From assembly GCA_028023455.1 (NCBI GenBank), contig JAQFVV010012544.1, positions 2,746,396-2,810,395 on the forward strand: a stretch of DNA of 64,000 bases, in the 5' to 3' direction. Below are positions 1 to 12,677 of this stretch, in pieces (position 1 is the first letter of the stretch; every line of letters begins with the position of its first letter). This DNA is from Epiperipatus broadwayi. Taxonomy: Eukaryota > Onychophora > Udeonychophora > Euonychophora > Peripatidae. A program made the translations under genes and the position numbers. Under the pieces are notes generated by a model. The model worked only from the letters and a program-made list of their open reading frames with translations, did no database searches and had not been told where the DNA came from.

Positions 1-3000
1 TCTGTGACTGTGATATTGCTGTCTATCAGCTGTTTGAATAACCACTGTTTGTAATTGCTTTAATTTGGTTACAACTGCTGGAAACAATTTGCTTTTTCCC
101 ATGTAGCATAGGACCTGAGCATCTATCTACATTATAGCATTTTTATTTTCATGGGTTGACCTAGAGTTCAAACCTAGTTTTTCTCAATCAACTCTGAGTA
201 AATTGATAGCCCCTTTTTGTTTTTATTTGTGAGATGGTTCATTTAATTATTCCAAAGCCCTAATGATGGAATCTGTCACAACTTAATAAAATACTACATT
301 TATCAGAAGACACAACAGAAGCAAATAAATTGTTTTACTACATATACTAACATTAACTCATTTGATACAAGAGTGGTATTTGATTGTTTTGATAGTCAGT
401 AATCACTCTCTTGCCTTGATGCAGCTGATTTCTTTTTCTATTAATGACACAATGGACATTGCAAACTCAATGTCCAGTTTCATTGTCATTGGCATATCAT
501 TATTAAGAATTCTGCTTGTCCTTCCAGCTATTTGGAATGGATTCATCCATTCTTTTCTGAGCTATTTGTTTATTCTTTTTAAGCTGGGTATGACTAATGG
601 GCTTACAATATCCCAATGTAGACATTTGATGTGTGTGTGGGGGGGTTTGTTTATCACCATAACAAAGTTTTCATTTGTTCCATTGATTTATTTGGAAGTT
701 TATGTTATTGTCCATATTATTATCAATAGTAAATCCCATAAGCCTTCTTTTGATCTGTAAAATCTTAAATGAATTTGGCTTTCCAATCTACAGCAGTATA
801 AATTGGCTTGTAGTTTTACACTTGCAATTCTAGCTCATACTTTATCATTCCCCACATTTGTTGTATTCTATGCTTGTATTCATCTTTTTACAGGAATGTT
901 GCTGGTATTGCTATTAATGGTGTGTCTTGTATTTTATCTTCTACAAACAGTTTGACCATAAGATTGTGGTCTTTTATTCCCCAAATAAAACAATCTCCCA
1001 ATGCTTTATCGGGGAAGTCTTTAAAGTTGAAGTTAAAGCCAACTAACCCCCTCCCCCATGTAAAGAGATTGAAATGATATCTTTCCATTATTATTAGGGA
1101 TTTAGGACAGAAAAATGCTGTCAATAGAAGTAGTGTTTTGTCTAAACCGAACTCAGCTGGCAACATGGGATCATACAACACAAATGTTGCTAATTTTAAT
1201 TCAGGATTTTTAATTTGATTAGCCTCCATACTGCATATAGAAAAGTACTTGATCCATGTAGGATAGCAATTTTCAGGTTAACCAGATCAAACTTTTTTAA
1301 CAGCCAATAATAGACATTTTGATTTCTCTTATTCTGCAGTGAGAGAAAAAAAAATTTCTCAATTTTTTGTATAGTTAATGAATAACCACTTATGTTTGAT
1401 TTTTTGTTTTTATTGCAACTCATGGGGGGGGGGAGGTGCTGTCTTTATTATTAATGAGTAACCACTTACATTTCTTTTTTTTATTGATGCATTAATAACG
1501 TTGGTTATCAATTTATGGTATTGACAAAATCTAATCAAAGATAAGATCTATCATTATTATATAAGTGTTTTTATCATACTTACATAAACACAACACATTA
1601 AAATATGTAGACTGATTTGTTTGTTCTCTAGCTGTTATTGTTTTGGATAACTCTAAATAAAAAGACTTAAAATATGGTAAGATGAGGTCCACTTTCTTAT
1701 AAAAAGTCATTGAACAAAGTAGAAAGAAAGCATTTCAGTTATTATTTAAAATAGTCTTGACAAATGTCACTTGACATTATATTTATTCAATATTAAAATA
1801 TTATTTATCATTATATATACATATATGTATACAACACATATCCATATTCTATACATATGAATGCATAGGCTATAATATCCATTATTGCGCTATAATATAG
1901 CATAAAATAGCAAAAGACTAAAAGCTGGAATGATTTGTGAATCAGTATTTACATGTATAACCAGGACATTTTGAATAATAGTAAAACAACGCAAAAGACA
2001 AATATAAATCATTTCATTATTATTTTAAGTGTATTTCTGATACTCCAAGATCATATTCAATTATATAATCACCGGTATAAGGCTTTCTAAAGATATAAAC
2101 AGAACTTTCAATCTGTCGGTCTACTAAATCTCTGCCTTGAAATAGCAATAGATAACATTAATAGCAGGAAAAAAATTAGAAAAATGAAAATCTCAAAAAT
2201 GTAAGCAAAGAAAAATAAGATAATAATTTTGGAAATATTTAAAAGAAGATTAGAACAAATTTTATAAAAACAAATTTAAATTAAACTATGCAAAAATTAT
2301 TGATTAAAAATTTATTTTAACAACAATTTTTTTTAAAACTGAAAGAAAAAGAAGTGTTACAGCTGATGGTGATGGTGTATCGTAGCTTTTTGAGAACACT
2401 TCTGAATGTTCAAACACTAAGAAAAAAAATTAATGTGAACCCATTTTGCATAATTACCATGGTAACTGATAAAAAGAATAAAATGGAAGATTAACAAAAA
2501 GAAATCTAAAATAATGCGATTCTCAAGGTAAATTGTAATTCCAATGCTAGAGTAAGCAAATAGAAAGAGTGCTGAATAAATTTGCTCTAAGTATAAAAAG
2601 GACTATGAGGTCTATTAAATTTTGTAGACATGGCAAACTTGTTAAAATAAATAGTTTTAAATTCCATTGAAGTATAAGTTTACTTGAAAAAAATTTGGGT
2701 GAGCTAAACAGACATCAATTTGAAATCATATTGATATGACAAAATACCAAAATTGAGTATTGAAATGCATTGTAAAACAAATATTTCAATGGTTTATCAT
2801 AAAAAGACAAGACAACATTCAAATTGCATCTATAGACTTTTAACTCAAAAATTCATTACTCAATAATTGCAGTAAATCATACAAAATCAATTCATTCCTA
2901 ATTATAAAATATAACTGGAATCATATTGTAATATGATCAATATGGCTACAATATTAATACCAAGGATAATAAAACAAAATAAACAAATAAGATTGAATAA

Positions 3001-3090
3001 TGCCGAATTGGAAAAAATGTCACTATTGAAGAAAAATGACAAAATATAAATAAGAATAAAATTGTTAGAGACTAAAAATTATCCAAACAA
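1..3090. other. AT-rich non-coding stretch, no gene recognised
   Basis: No exon, RNA gene or well-bounded repeat could be supported apart from the weak minus-strand reverse-transcriptase-like trace listed at 480-620. Open frames here (for example + 362-760 and - 888-1229) have no recognisable domain and no splice or start context. The stretch has homopolymer runs, including a G run near 1424-1433. Confidence 0.5.
480..620 (-). pseudogene. Possible LINE reverse-transcriptase trace (RTE-like thumb region)
   Basis: Read on the minus strand, one frame gives a stretch containing GRTSRILNNDMPMTMKL. This resembles the segment that follows the catalytic core in RTE/BovB-like LINE reverse transcriptases (W-AFGR-S-IL--DMPM--K). 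No catalytic motif is visible, and neighbouring frames are broken by stops and frameshifts. The match is short, so chance similarity is possible. If real, it is a dead fragment with no function. Confidence 0.28.
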
Positions 3091-3099
3091 ATAATAGAA

Positions 3100-4000
3100 A
3101 GATAAATGTCATGAAATTTGAAAAGCTACAGATGACAAATAGAAAAGATCTAATACATCATGAGTTCTGTAGAATAAAAAAAATATCCAATGTTATGCAT
3201 TAAAAGATAAAGATGGCAATTTAATTTATGATAATAAAAAAGGTATGAAAGAACTATTTTAAGAAATCATAAGAGAAGATTATAAAAAGTATTGTCAAAC
3301 TTGCTTAACAAACAAGGTTCTAAATTAAAGATATATCAGTTGCCATATGAAAGGCAAATAAAAATCCTTTTGGAATTATTTGTACAAATTATTTCACACA
3401 TATTTATAATAGAATATTGGACAATCCTTTACCATTTAATACAAATCAACAAAATGCAAAAATTTTAGAATAAATTTTACAGCTTACACATCAACAATAT
3501 TTTTTTCAAACATTAAAAAAAAAAAAATAACTGAATTAAATTTGTGACTAATCATATAAAATATAGAAGGAAAAATATGGATACAATTGCAATTCAATTT
3601 GGCATAAAAATAAGTTTTCAAAAGATAAAGATTTCAAATAATAATATCTAGAGTTTATAAGATACCCATATTAGAACAGGAAATCAATTAATGAAACATG
3701 TTGACAATTTTCAATATCAACATTAAACAAATACTGAAAATATGAACCGTGAATTAATTATATACAGAATAGCTATTTCAAAATGAGCTTTCTGTAAGAA
3801 GTGATCTTTTTTGATATAAAAATTAATCCATTTTGATCTCTGCATTATGATTGTGAAAGTTATATTTTGCCAATTGTAACATATGGAGCAGAGCATTGGA
3901 CTTTTTTTTTACTTAATAATATTAATATATTAAAGATTTCTAAAATATGAAAATGGTAAAGATTGGAAAGAATAATAGAAAAAAATCAGATGATATCATA
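3100..4000 (+). pseudogene. Decayed non-LTR retrotransposon (RTE-like LINE) pol fragment
   Basis: Several plus-strand pieces in different frames line up in order with a LINE reverse transcriptase. Around 3205-3300 there is LKDKDGNLIYDNKKGMKELF, like the D-DG-----E-----W--YF linker before the RT domain. Around 3765-3800 there is RIAISK-AFCKK, like the RRI--AW-AFGK segment. Around 3860-3900 there is ILPIVTYGAEHWTF, close to the LPVLTYGAETWTLT motif after the catalytic core. Frameshifts and stops separate the pieces, and the catalytic YADD box is not recognisable. It is an old dead copy. The RTE assignment is by motif memory; another LINE clade with the same tail motif is possible. Confidence 0.5.
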
Positions 4001-5036
4001 TGCTTAATAAATAAGAAACTGTTGCTTGTATCTCAAATTATAACCAAAAATCTATTGTAGATATATTACACTCTAGGTCAATATCATATGGGGGGGGGTA
4101 TCTATTCAACAATGCAGAAATTCTGATACTTGGAGATTTGATGAATTAAAGTAAGTAATAGAAGAATGTTAATTATGAAGAATTCTTACTACAAGATTTT
4201 AATCAGACTTTAGACTTTACAGTATCATTAATTTTATTTTTGAAAATAAATTCTGACATGTAGTGTATGATATCCTTTTGATTATCTGAGGTTTGGACCA
4301 TTTTATAATGTGATATTTTTTTCTAAACATTGATTTAGCTTTTCTACTTTTTTCAGTTAGTTTTAGAATATCTGATAGAATTGGGAAGATCCTGTATAAT
4401 AAATTTCATGTTAAAAATTACTATTGCAATGTATGATCAGCCTATGAGGTGACTATGAATTCTCACCAGATAATGTTTTTGAATAATGCCTTGAATCCAA
4501 TATAACCCTATTACATGTTCTATTCAAAGGTTATTATATATTCTACTTATAAAATTTTATGAAATTTTCCTGAAAGTTGTTCTAATTCTGGTCCCACATA
4601 GTAGTTTTCATCACAATAAGTATATTTCTTTTAATTCTGGTTAGATCAGAAAAAAAGTATGAGTCTTCATCCATATCTAATTCTATCTTTCTCCATCAAA
4701 ATTTTAAAAACTACTAAATGACATGATATTTGTAATAAGTATATCAAATATTATATTTACTAATCAACTAGAAAATCAAATACTTTTTTTTATAATTCCA
4801 CAAATTAAAAGATAATTTGTATATTCATGTTAACAATACCAAAGTTAAAAATAAACTAATAAAAAAAATGAATGCTTATGATGCACTCTAACAAACTACA
4901 AAACTAAATTTCCCAAATTTTCTATTTGATTATAAAAGTAATTTTAATGACAGATATTTTTTATGACTATTATTTTATTATTATTAAGTTATGAAGTATA
5001 ATTTGATTAAATATTTTAAAATTTTATTTTATTTTC
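4001..5036. other. AT-rich spacer upstream of the receptor gene
   Basis: No ORF, repeat family or RNA gene recognised. It probably holds an intron and the promoter or 5' noncoding exon of the receptor downstream, but neither can be placed. Confidence 0.4.
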
Positions 5037-5038
5037 AG
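5020..5038 (+). promoter_or_regulatory. Candidate 3' splice acceptor upstream of receptor ATG
   Basis: A T-rich tract ending in ATTTTCAG occupies these bases, and AG is at 5037-5038. It sits 33 bases before the receptor ATG. A noncoding 5' exon spliced to one coding exon is a common layout for single-exon animal GPCR genes. The match to the acceptor consensus is good, but splicing is inferred. Confidence 0.5.
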
Positions 5039-5070
5039 TTTTAGAAGTCAACAATTAGTGTCATTCAATT

Positions 5071-5988
5071 ATGATCATGTATTTTAATAATACAACAAGG
5101 ATGGAAAATATTACAGATACTGACAACCAAATGCAACTCTTGAAAATTACTACCATATGTGTTTTATGCATTGGAATCTTATTAAATATTTATATATTGT
5201 TAAGAGTTGTATTTAATAAACAATTTACTTCTATCTGTGATTTATATTTTAAAAATCTTTTAATCTGTCAGATTTTATATGATATTTCAGAAATAGAGAT
5301 TTTTATTGAAATTCAAGCACTTTGTGAAATAATTATAACAATAATAATGTTACTACAGACTGTTGTCTTAGCAGTTGACCGCAGTATGGTCTTTAAGACT
5401 ATTTGGTATCATAAAATAAATAATGAGAAAGTTGAATTCTGTTTAATAATTGGATTGTGGATATTAACATTTTTAATAACATCACCTTTCTATACATTTG
5501 GGCTTATTACATTTTACAATTTTTCATATTCATGTGAAATTTTACAAAATATTAGTGATCCTTCTTGTCAAAAACATTTTCAGTTAATAGATATAGTGAG
5601 CCATTTAAATCAATTATATATTTATTGTATTATTATTTTATTTTCTTTAAGTTTAATAATTATTACAATCTGTTTTATTTATATAATTAATATTATTCGA
5701 AAAAGCAGAAAAGGTCTTGTTCAAAAACTCACTTCTTCACACTTGAATCAAAATTTTAAAAATCGAAAACTACAAATATCCAAAAGGTCAGCATATTTTA
5801 TATTAATACTTTATTTTATCTTCATACCAATTGTAATAAGCATTCTTTTAGATTTTTATGATTTGGAACAAGAATTTTCTTTTTTGCGGCCATTTTTTTG
5901 GTTTAGTTTAATTTTAATTAATCCTATTTCTTATATCATTTTAAATAGAAGAAAAATTTTATTATGTTTTAGAAGATTTCATAAATAA
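5071..5988 (+). CDS. Rhodopsin-class seven-transmembrane receptor (orphan GPCR, possibly chemosensory)
   Basis: A 305-residue intact ORF in a single exon. It has a short N-terminus with N-glycosylation sequons (residues 6-9 and 13) and then seven hydrophobic segments at roughly 24-45, 55-76, 83-105, 122-142, 177-205, 239-262 and 273-291. Class A landmarks are visible: Asn39 in TM1; Cys85 at the top of TM3, able to pair with Cys155 or Cys166 in loop 2; Asp-Arg-Ser at 103-105 in place of DRY; Trp130 in TM4; and NPISY at 284-288 in TM7. The TM6 CWxP motif is missing, although a Pro is present at 253. Loop 3 (206-238) is basic, and the tail is very short. The first ATG is used; Met3 and Met11 are alternative starts. 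The short termini and degenerate DRY/CWxP resemble lineage-expanded invertebrate orphan or chemosensory receptors. Ligand and G protein are unknown. No other receptor gene is seen in the window. Confidence 0.82.
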   Translation: MIMYFNNTTRMENITDTDNQMQLLKITTICVLCIGILLNIYILLRVVFNKQFTSICDLYFKNLLICQILYDISEIEIFIEIQALCEIIITIIMLLQTVVLAVDRSMVFKTIWYHKINNEKVEFCLIIGLWILTFLITSPFYTFGLITFYNFSYSCEILQNISDPSCQKHFQLIDIVSHLNQLYIYCIIILFSLSLIIITICFIYIINIIRKSRKGLVQKLTSSHLNQNFKNRKLQISKRSAYFILILYFIFIPIVISILLDFYDLEQEFSFLRPFFWFSLILINPISYIILNRRKILLCFRRFHK

Positions 5989-5989
5989 A
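5984..5989 (+). terminator. AATAAA overlapping the receptor stop codon
   Basis: AATAAA overlaps the TAA stop. Use as a polyadenylation signal would leave almost no 3' UTR, so it may be incidental. An ATTAAA-like hexamer further downstream in the AT-rich tail is an alternative. Confidence 0.2.
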
Positions 5990-8760
5990 ATGGTATAAAT
6001 CATTTTCATATTTTTTTAAAGTTTCATAATGTATTTTGCTATTATGGTATATTAAAATGATTAAATTTTTAAATAATTTATTATTTTATAATCGTGTTAT
6101 TTTTTTAGTTTCCATATTATCATAAAGGTGCCACTTTGTTAACCAAGGAGTGTGATAGATGCTTAAAAAAAAATACAATAATTTCATTTGTAAAACTTCA
6201 TAAATATATATATAATGTAGCTCTATATAATGAATAATTCATGACTAGATAACAAAAATTAACATTAACTTAGTAGAAAGTGAAAGTACAAAGATTTAAT
6301 TATATACATATTCAAATTATGTAAATAATTAAGAAAATTTATGAATAAAAACAACGTCAATAGCAGATGCTCTTTTATTTCTTTAAATCTTATTAATGAC
6401 ATGAATGTTTTGAGCTCTGTGTGGGGCCTAAAAGTACTCATACAATATATAAATTTCTTTAGCTTTATTGTCTTTGTGTATAAATATTTCACACAATAGA
6501 AAAGATCTAAAAAAAATTCTAATCTTATTTTTAAGGTTCTTAAAATTTTATATGATTCTATATTATGTTAATAGAAAATTCTATTTATCTTACTACACTT
6601 ACATCATTTAGTATAAGCTTAACTAATCAATAGATACCAGATAATAGTGTTTAATAAATCCCTATCCAATGCCATCCTGTTCATGAAACTAGTTTTTATT
6701 TTATGATTTTTGTTGGTAAGAAATTTAGAATCTGCATATATTATATCTCAATAGAAACTTTTCTGAAAATATAAATAGAAAAGCACTTAGGAATATATTA
6801 AGCACTATCTAGCATCTATTGATTGCTCAAGCTTCTCCTAGGTGGCACAAATAAAGGAAATGGGATTTTCTATTGAGAAACATTGTGCAAGTAGGTATTA
6901 TGGAAACTTTTTTAGTTTAAAATTGTATTAAGTTGAAAAAATACATCCTGTTGGATGTATTGTACTGGACAACCATCCAACAAGCAATGTAAACTCAAAA
7001 TCAGATTCAAACCCAGTCTAACCAAAGATTTTACTCCAGACCAAACTGAATTCAAACCCAACTCACAAGCTCAGATCAAATCAATGGATGACATATGTTG
7101 ATGGTACATGACTATGCACCAAGAAACTAGCTCAATAGATGATGATGATGTGAGACCCTGATCTGACTCTAATAACGTATAATAAAATAACTAAGGATAT
7201 TTATAAGTCAATTCATATATGTATGTTCGAGTTGCCAATACAGACAGAGGGCATTCGTATTAAAATAATTATTGAATAATAAAGTGAAAAACCAAATGTG
7301 TTAATAAAATGTTTAATAATAATAAATATTTTGTTCAACTTTTATGATTAAGATTATATAGATTACCTCTGGTCTTTAAAACCGAATTTATAATTTACAA
7401 TAAGAATGGCAGTCGTTATCATATGCCAATAACTATTACACATTATTATAGGAGGATTATACATGTCTATGCCCTGACTAGTAAATAAAGGTAGATAAAG
7501 GTATTTGTTCCTTGACAGAAATTATTATTCTAATTCCATAAGAAAGAATGTGAGATTCATTTTCACATTCGTAAATCAATTCACAAAGAGCAAGATAAGT
7601 ATTTAGGGCAACTTTAATATTTAAATAGAAAACTTACTTAATTATAAACGAATATGAATTTGTTTGACTTTAATAAAATCAATTCATCATGATTTATGAG
7701 CATGAGAGTGGGCTTTACTGGAACTGAGAAGTAAATGGTACTGACGTCTTATGAGCTATAAAATGGATATGAAAAATAATGTGGCTTGTCGGTGATTTAA
7801 GTAAGAGAGTGATTTATGTTTTACAAGTCTTTCTGCCCTATTAAGGATCCATGGAACACAGGGAAAGCCAGGCCGGATCATAGCCATGAATCTTTGGTGT
7901 TCCAATATAAAAAATGAGCAAGTGAGGAAGTAGTATCTTCCTATGGAATTAAAGTAATAATAATATCAACAAGGACAAGCCTATGAAGCAGGTGGTGGCT
8001 CGTGGCCGCAACATTCAGAAAATGATGATTTGGTAATCATCGTGTTTAAATAATAAAACCCAATTTATATAAAGAATGCCCTATGTGATGACCTGATCAA
8101 GTTAAATTAAAGTCAAACATTCTTTAACTAAAATTATTTAATGTAATTATATAATTATATGAATTATACCTTAAATATCATGCCCTCCCTGAATATTAAT
8201 AGAAAGTATAAAATTTGAATTAGAATATATTCATTTACTTTTCTTTATCGACCTTTAATAAAACATTTTAACATTGGGAATATGAATATATAAACATTTG
8301 TAAGCTAGATAAAATAGCCAGGGACATAGGTTAGAAACTGAGCTAATAATTTATTATTAGCCATTAATAAAAATAGCAAAAATTGTTTAAATCCTTCAAC
8401 TCAATAATTAATAGAACTGTAGTAAATTAGTTCTAGTGGGAAAGAATTACTATAACTTAATATTATGTTATTTTCATGAGAGAATTTTAACAGAGATTAT
8501 TATTGAGTTGAAATTTTATTGGCATATAATCAAAAATAAATGATATTAATAATCATCTAGCAAATATATAATAAGGTTAGATAAACGATCTGCCATCGTA
8601 AGAAAAGAAAGTTAACAGATATTAAATTTAAAGACTAGAGATAGAAAAATGAGAATTATTTATACAGATTAATACATTAGGAAATGAGAAGAGCTTTTAA
8701 CAGTATTTAATTTAAAGGTAGTGTAAATTAAAGTTCGGAAACTGGCTAGAAAGTTACAGT
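5990..8760. other. AT-rich intergenic stretch, nothing recognised
   Basis: No supported gene or bounded repeat. There is a small hairpin at about 6940-6962 (ATACATCC-TGTT-GGATGTAT), and a less AT-rich patch at 7830-8060 with a short open frame that could not be matched to any family. Confidence 0.45.
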
Positions 8761-8779
8761 TCATTAAAGAAATATGTTA

Positions 8780-9229
8780 CCATTCCTTCCATGGTTGGTT
8801 CCTTAGTTTACATGTCAGAGTCTGAGTTGGTTGAAACGTAGGCACGCATTTTGTAAATTATTTGAACAGCATTTTGATTGACTCCTTTGGCAGCATGATT
8901 GCTGTGGGAAAAGTTTAGTTTAGCAGCTACATTAAAGATCTTCTGGGGACTTTGGACCCAGTGGTCAGATTCCTGAAGTTAACCCCTCACCATGATGGAA
9001 ACACTATATAAATTCATAATTTAAGATGCACATAGATTTTAGTAGCACTTCTTTCAAAACAAATATGGCTTCTCCTTCTCCAAACTTTTCCAGGCTATTT
9101 ATACTGTCCTCTGATTTCCCACCTATGCCAACTCTAGATGCCTTCAGGCCAAAGCTTCTTGCATTATCAAAATTACAGTTTTTACTAATTGATTTTAGAT
9201 ACATTCCTTCGATAAGGCTTTCAAACTAA
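8780..9229 (-). pseudogene. Unrecognised decayed coding region
   Basis: The minus strand has two adjacent open stretches in different frames. The first (9229 to 9004) has a non-low-complexity composition and includes SFGLKASRVGIGGKSEDS and LEKFGEGEAIFVLKEV. The second (about 8985 to 8815) includes HWVQSPQKIFNVAAKLNFSH and ends in STNSDSDM. The amino-acid composition is unlike the surrounding AT-driven chance ORFs, which suggests one former coding sequence broken by a frameshift. No domain was recognised. It could be a transposable-element protein, a processed pseudogene, or exons of a real gene; the acceptor-like TTAACTTCAG before the second part has a poor pyrimidine tract. Confidence 0.3.
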
Positions 9230-10446
9230 TTAACTTTGAATTCATTTTTTAATTAAAAAATGAATTTGTAAATCAGAAAAACGATTTTAATTAGGAACCT
9301 TCCTTACATTTTAAATTATCTTTTTGTGAATTAATAAAACTTTCCCCATTGTTTTTGGAAAAGGACAATCTGAAAGTTTATCGCAAAAATGTAGCTTTTA
9401 ATCAGCAAAAATTGAACAAACTGTTTAAAAGTAAAATAAAACATTCTGATGCAATGAAACTTTATAACGAATATATATGTTTAACTATTCATAAACACAT
9501 ACACTCAATCCACGCAGTTGTAATATATAAATATTTTCATGAATAATTTTATCATGAAAATATTATTAATATTGGTTAGTTTAAATATAAAAGTAGTTGT
9601 TTTTAACACATGTTTATATAATACTGTTTTAATTGAAACTAGCATGTATTGAATGTATAAAGCTCCATTGCATTCGGAATTCACAGTTAGTGTTAGGGTT
9701 TGAAGTGGGCTACATGTGAGATATTATGAAGCTAGAATCGAACTTAGATCCGACTGCTTCAGAATATGTCATCATAAGTTTTTATTTGTTTTTTAAAAAA
9801 AAAAACACTATTCATTACTTTTAAACAAAAGGATATATAATATTGTAATGGTTATGCTGTCCTACATTTAAACTGAAAATTAGGTTTTAAAGATAAACAT
9901 AAGCATAATTTTGAATATGGATAGAGTTAATGCAAAATTATGTTGTTGAAATATTGGGCTTCAATAGTCTTCTTGTTTTGGTTCAGCCAATCCAGTTTAT
10001 CATCAACTTTCAGTTGGGCCCATAAGGTTTGAAGAAGAACCTGAAAGTCAAGGAATTCTTTTTATTCATATTAATAATTTAAGGCTCAAATTTGACATAA
10101 AGATGGCATGTATGATCATACTTATAATTTACGAATTTTAATTATTTTCTTTTTTACTTATCACATAGTCCTTTTCCACATATTTAATCTATCCATACTG
10201 TCTTTTATATATGTATATTCTTGCATAACACACATCAACACATAACTCAACTTTAATTATCTGAGTTAAGTCAGGATTTATATAAGCATCTTTTAACTTT
10301 CAAGCCTTAAACTAAACAAAAGCTAAAAATATTAATATAAATTCAGAGATATTTTTAAGATTATTCTAATAAGTTTATATACACCAAAATAGAAATTAAA
10401 AATTAGATTGTTAGAATTATAAAATTAAATTAAATTAAACCCAAAT
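9230..10446. other. AT-rich spacer, nothing recognised
   Basis: No supported gene. Around 9700-9775 a weakly tRNA-like patch (GAATCGAACTTAGATCC) may be the remains of a SINE but lacks a recognisable partner box. Confidence 0.4.
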
Positions 10447-10459
10447 AAAAATATAAATA

Positions 10460-10688
10460 TCATATGATCACCATTTCTTATGCTGGCACATAACTGTTAT
10501 TAACAAAGGCAAAATTCTCCCTACAGTAGTGCCACTCAATGCCAACCAGAGTAATCAATGAAAACTAGTCTGTGGAAATTGTATGAGTAGGCACTAGATG
10601 GGGATTTTATGCACAAACCTTCTGGCATCCATTGATTACTCTGGTTGGCACTGAGTGGCACTACTGTATGGAGAGTTTTGCCTTTGTT
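10460..10688. mobile_element. F1 foldback retroposon, copy 1
   Basis: A 229-base near-palindrome. The left arm contains CTCCCTACAGTAGTGCCACT and the right arm its reverse complement AGTGGCACTACTGTATGGAG. The left edge carries the family's extra tail (TCATATGATCACC, truncated) and the right edge ends in CCTTTGTT. It is flanked by an exact 13-base direct repeat, AAAAATATAAATA, at 10447-10459 and 10689-10701. No ORF. It resembles the other F1 copies in this window. Confidence 0.8.
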
Positions 10689-10701
10689 AAAAATATAAAT
10701 A

Positions 10702-12405
10702 CATGAATAATTTTTCTGTGCAGTACAAATAATAGAAAATGTTATAATGAAAATTACTATGGTATAATATTATTTAGATTCTATTAAATGCCAATATTTT
10801 TTCATGAGTTTGTTTTACATGCTTAATTACTCAGGCAATCAAGGAAATTTAAGAAAATACCCAAAAATAACAAAAAAAAAAGTCTTCTTAATAAGGAGCA
10901 GTTGAAAGAAATTATTTCTACAATTCAGAAACACCCTGTTTCATTTAGCTTTATACATGTACAGAATAATATGAAGCAATTACAGCTTCAACCCTTATAA
11001 TATCAGACTAAAATATAGCATTATCAAATATGCATTCAAATTTGACCAATGAAATACTCTAATTAGTGGAGGTTTTCTTCCATGTTTGTACAAATTCATT
11101 TTATATATCTGATTATCTCATCTACATAGTAAATTATTTATTAAAAGCATAAAAATTAACTTTTTAAAATTCTGGCAGAAAATATAGATATATAACATTG
11201 GCATGATGTATGCACACAGTAGGCTTAAATACTGAAACACAGCAATCTAATAATCCTAGTTTATGGACTTATAACTTAATAATTCTCTAGAGACTACATA
11301 CTATTCAATCATCTATCTACCATGGAATAATACGTGATATGCAATATCTCAAGATAAATTATTCTAGTAACATAATATATGTAAAATGACATAAGAAATC
11401 CATATTTACTGATAAATATTTTATTGAGAATATCATACAATTTCTCACAGTTCTAATGTCTATTAAAATATTTTAAAAGCACACATAAAAATATCATATT
11501 GAAATTTCACAGTAAGATTAAAATTAATTCTATCAATTTTAATTTCTTAATTTCAGTTTATCCCCATACACACACAATACGTACATGTTTTTATATAACA
11601 GTGTTAAAATGTCTTCTATTTTGCTCCTTTTTATTGAATTAAAAAGAACTAAGCCTATGTTTTTTTATTCAACTTCACCAAATACTTAAAACTAATGACT
11701 TTAATTCTATTTGTATATTTTACTTTAATAATTCATAAATTTATGTTTTAGCTCTTTCATAATTTTGATAGCAAAATTGCCAAACCAAAAAGAAAGATGA
11801 GAAATTGAATATTGAGATTTTTCTATCAACATAAAAAAAATAATTTGGTCAAAAGATATCTTTCTTTATAATTAAATTAAAAATGTTAACAAGAGTAACT
11901 TTACAAACTCAATTAGTCTACTCTCGTTATAATGTAATTCATATAATTTAAACCTAATATCTATTTTAAAATACAATTTTAAGCAATAATAATTATTCCA
12001 ATATTCTCTAACTTTAACTTTTGTGAGAAGAATCTGCTTTTCACCACAAATTTAAAAATGAAAGTTACAGTTTCTGCTTTCTTCAAACTTAATCCTAAAT
12101 TGTTACTGATTTCAGGATTATAGCAAAACTTTATCAGTTTCTTGAAGATTATTTAAATGCAATTTTTAAAGACATATGGTTTATTCATTCTGGCACATAG
12201 AATAGCTTTAAAATATTTCTGGATGCTATTTAAATTCGTTCATGATAGTTGACATCACTTCAGTCTGCGATATACATTCCAAGTCATCTTTAGAGGATAA
12301 GAAATATAAGTGATTTTTTCTTGAATTATTTAGACATGATAAATATTATGAGCACAAAATTTAGTTTTTGACATGGCACTAATGTTTGAAATAGATTTTT
12401 GGTGC
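10702..12405. other. AT-rich spacer, nothing recognised
   Basis: No supported gene, exon or repeat with clear boundaries. Confidence 0.4.
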
Positions 12406-12415
12406 ATGTATAAAA

Positions 12416-12667
12416 CTAAACATCACATGTTATGCTTGCTTATAATTGTTATTAAAACAGGCAAAACTTTCCATACAGTAGTACCACTCAGTGCAAGTCA
12501 GATCCAAGGCTCCTCACTGACAAAAGCCACAAGCTAGAAACTAGTCTGGGGATATTGGATGAGTAGGTATTAAATAGGGATTTTATGCACAAGCTTTCTG
12601 ACATCTATTGATTACTCTGGCTTGCACTCAGTGGCACTAATCTTTATGGAGAGTTTTTCCTGTTTTA
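12416..12667. mobile_element. F1 foldback retroposon, copy 2
   Basis: A 252-base F1 copy. It starts with CTAAACATCACATG and ends with CCTGTTTTA, in the same orientation as copy 1. The direct repeat ATGTATAAAA (10 bases) flanks it at 12406-12415 and 12668-12677. It contains the F1 core reading CACTGACAAAAGCCACAAGC then GAAACTAGTC, a variant of the CTGATGA-stem-GAAAC motif. Confidence 0.8.
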
Positions 12668-12677
12668 ATGTATAAAA

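Noticed and set aside
362-760. 132-residue plus-strand ORF
   Set aside because: Hydrophobic chance frame; the opposite strand shows a better (though weak) reverse-transcriptase trace, and no start or splice context was seen.
888-1423. Two overlapping minus-strand ORFs
   Set aside because: No recognisable domain, AT-driven composition in part, and no splice signals joining them; too weak to call a gene.
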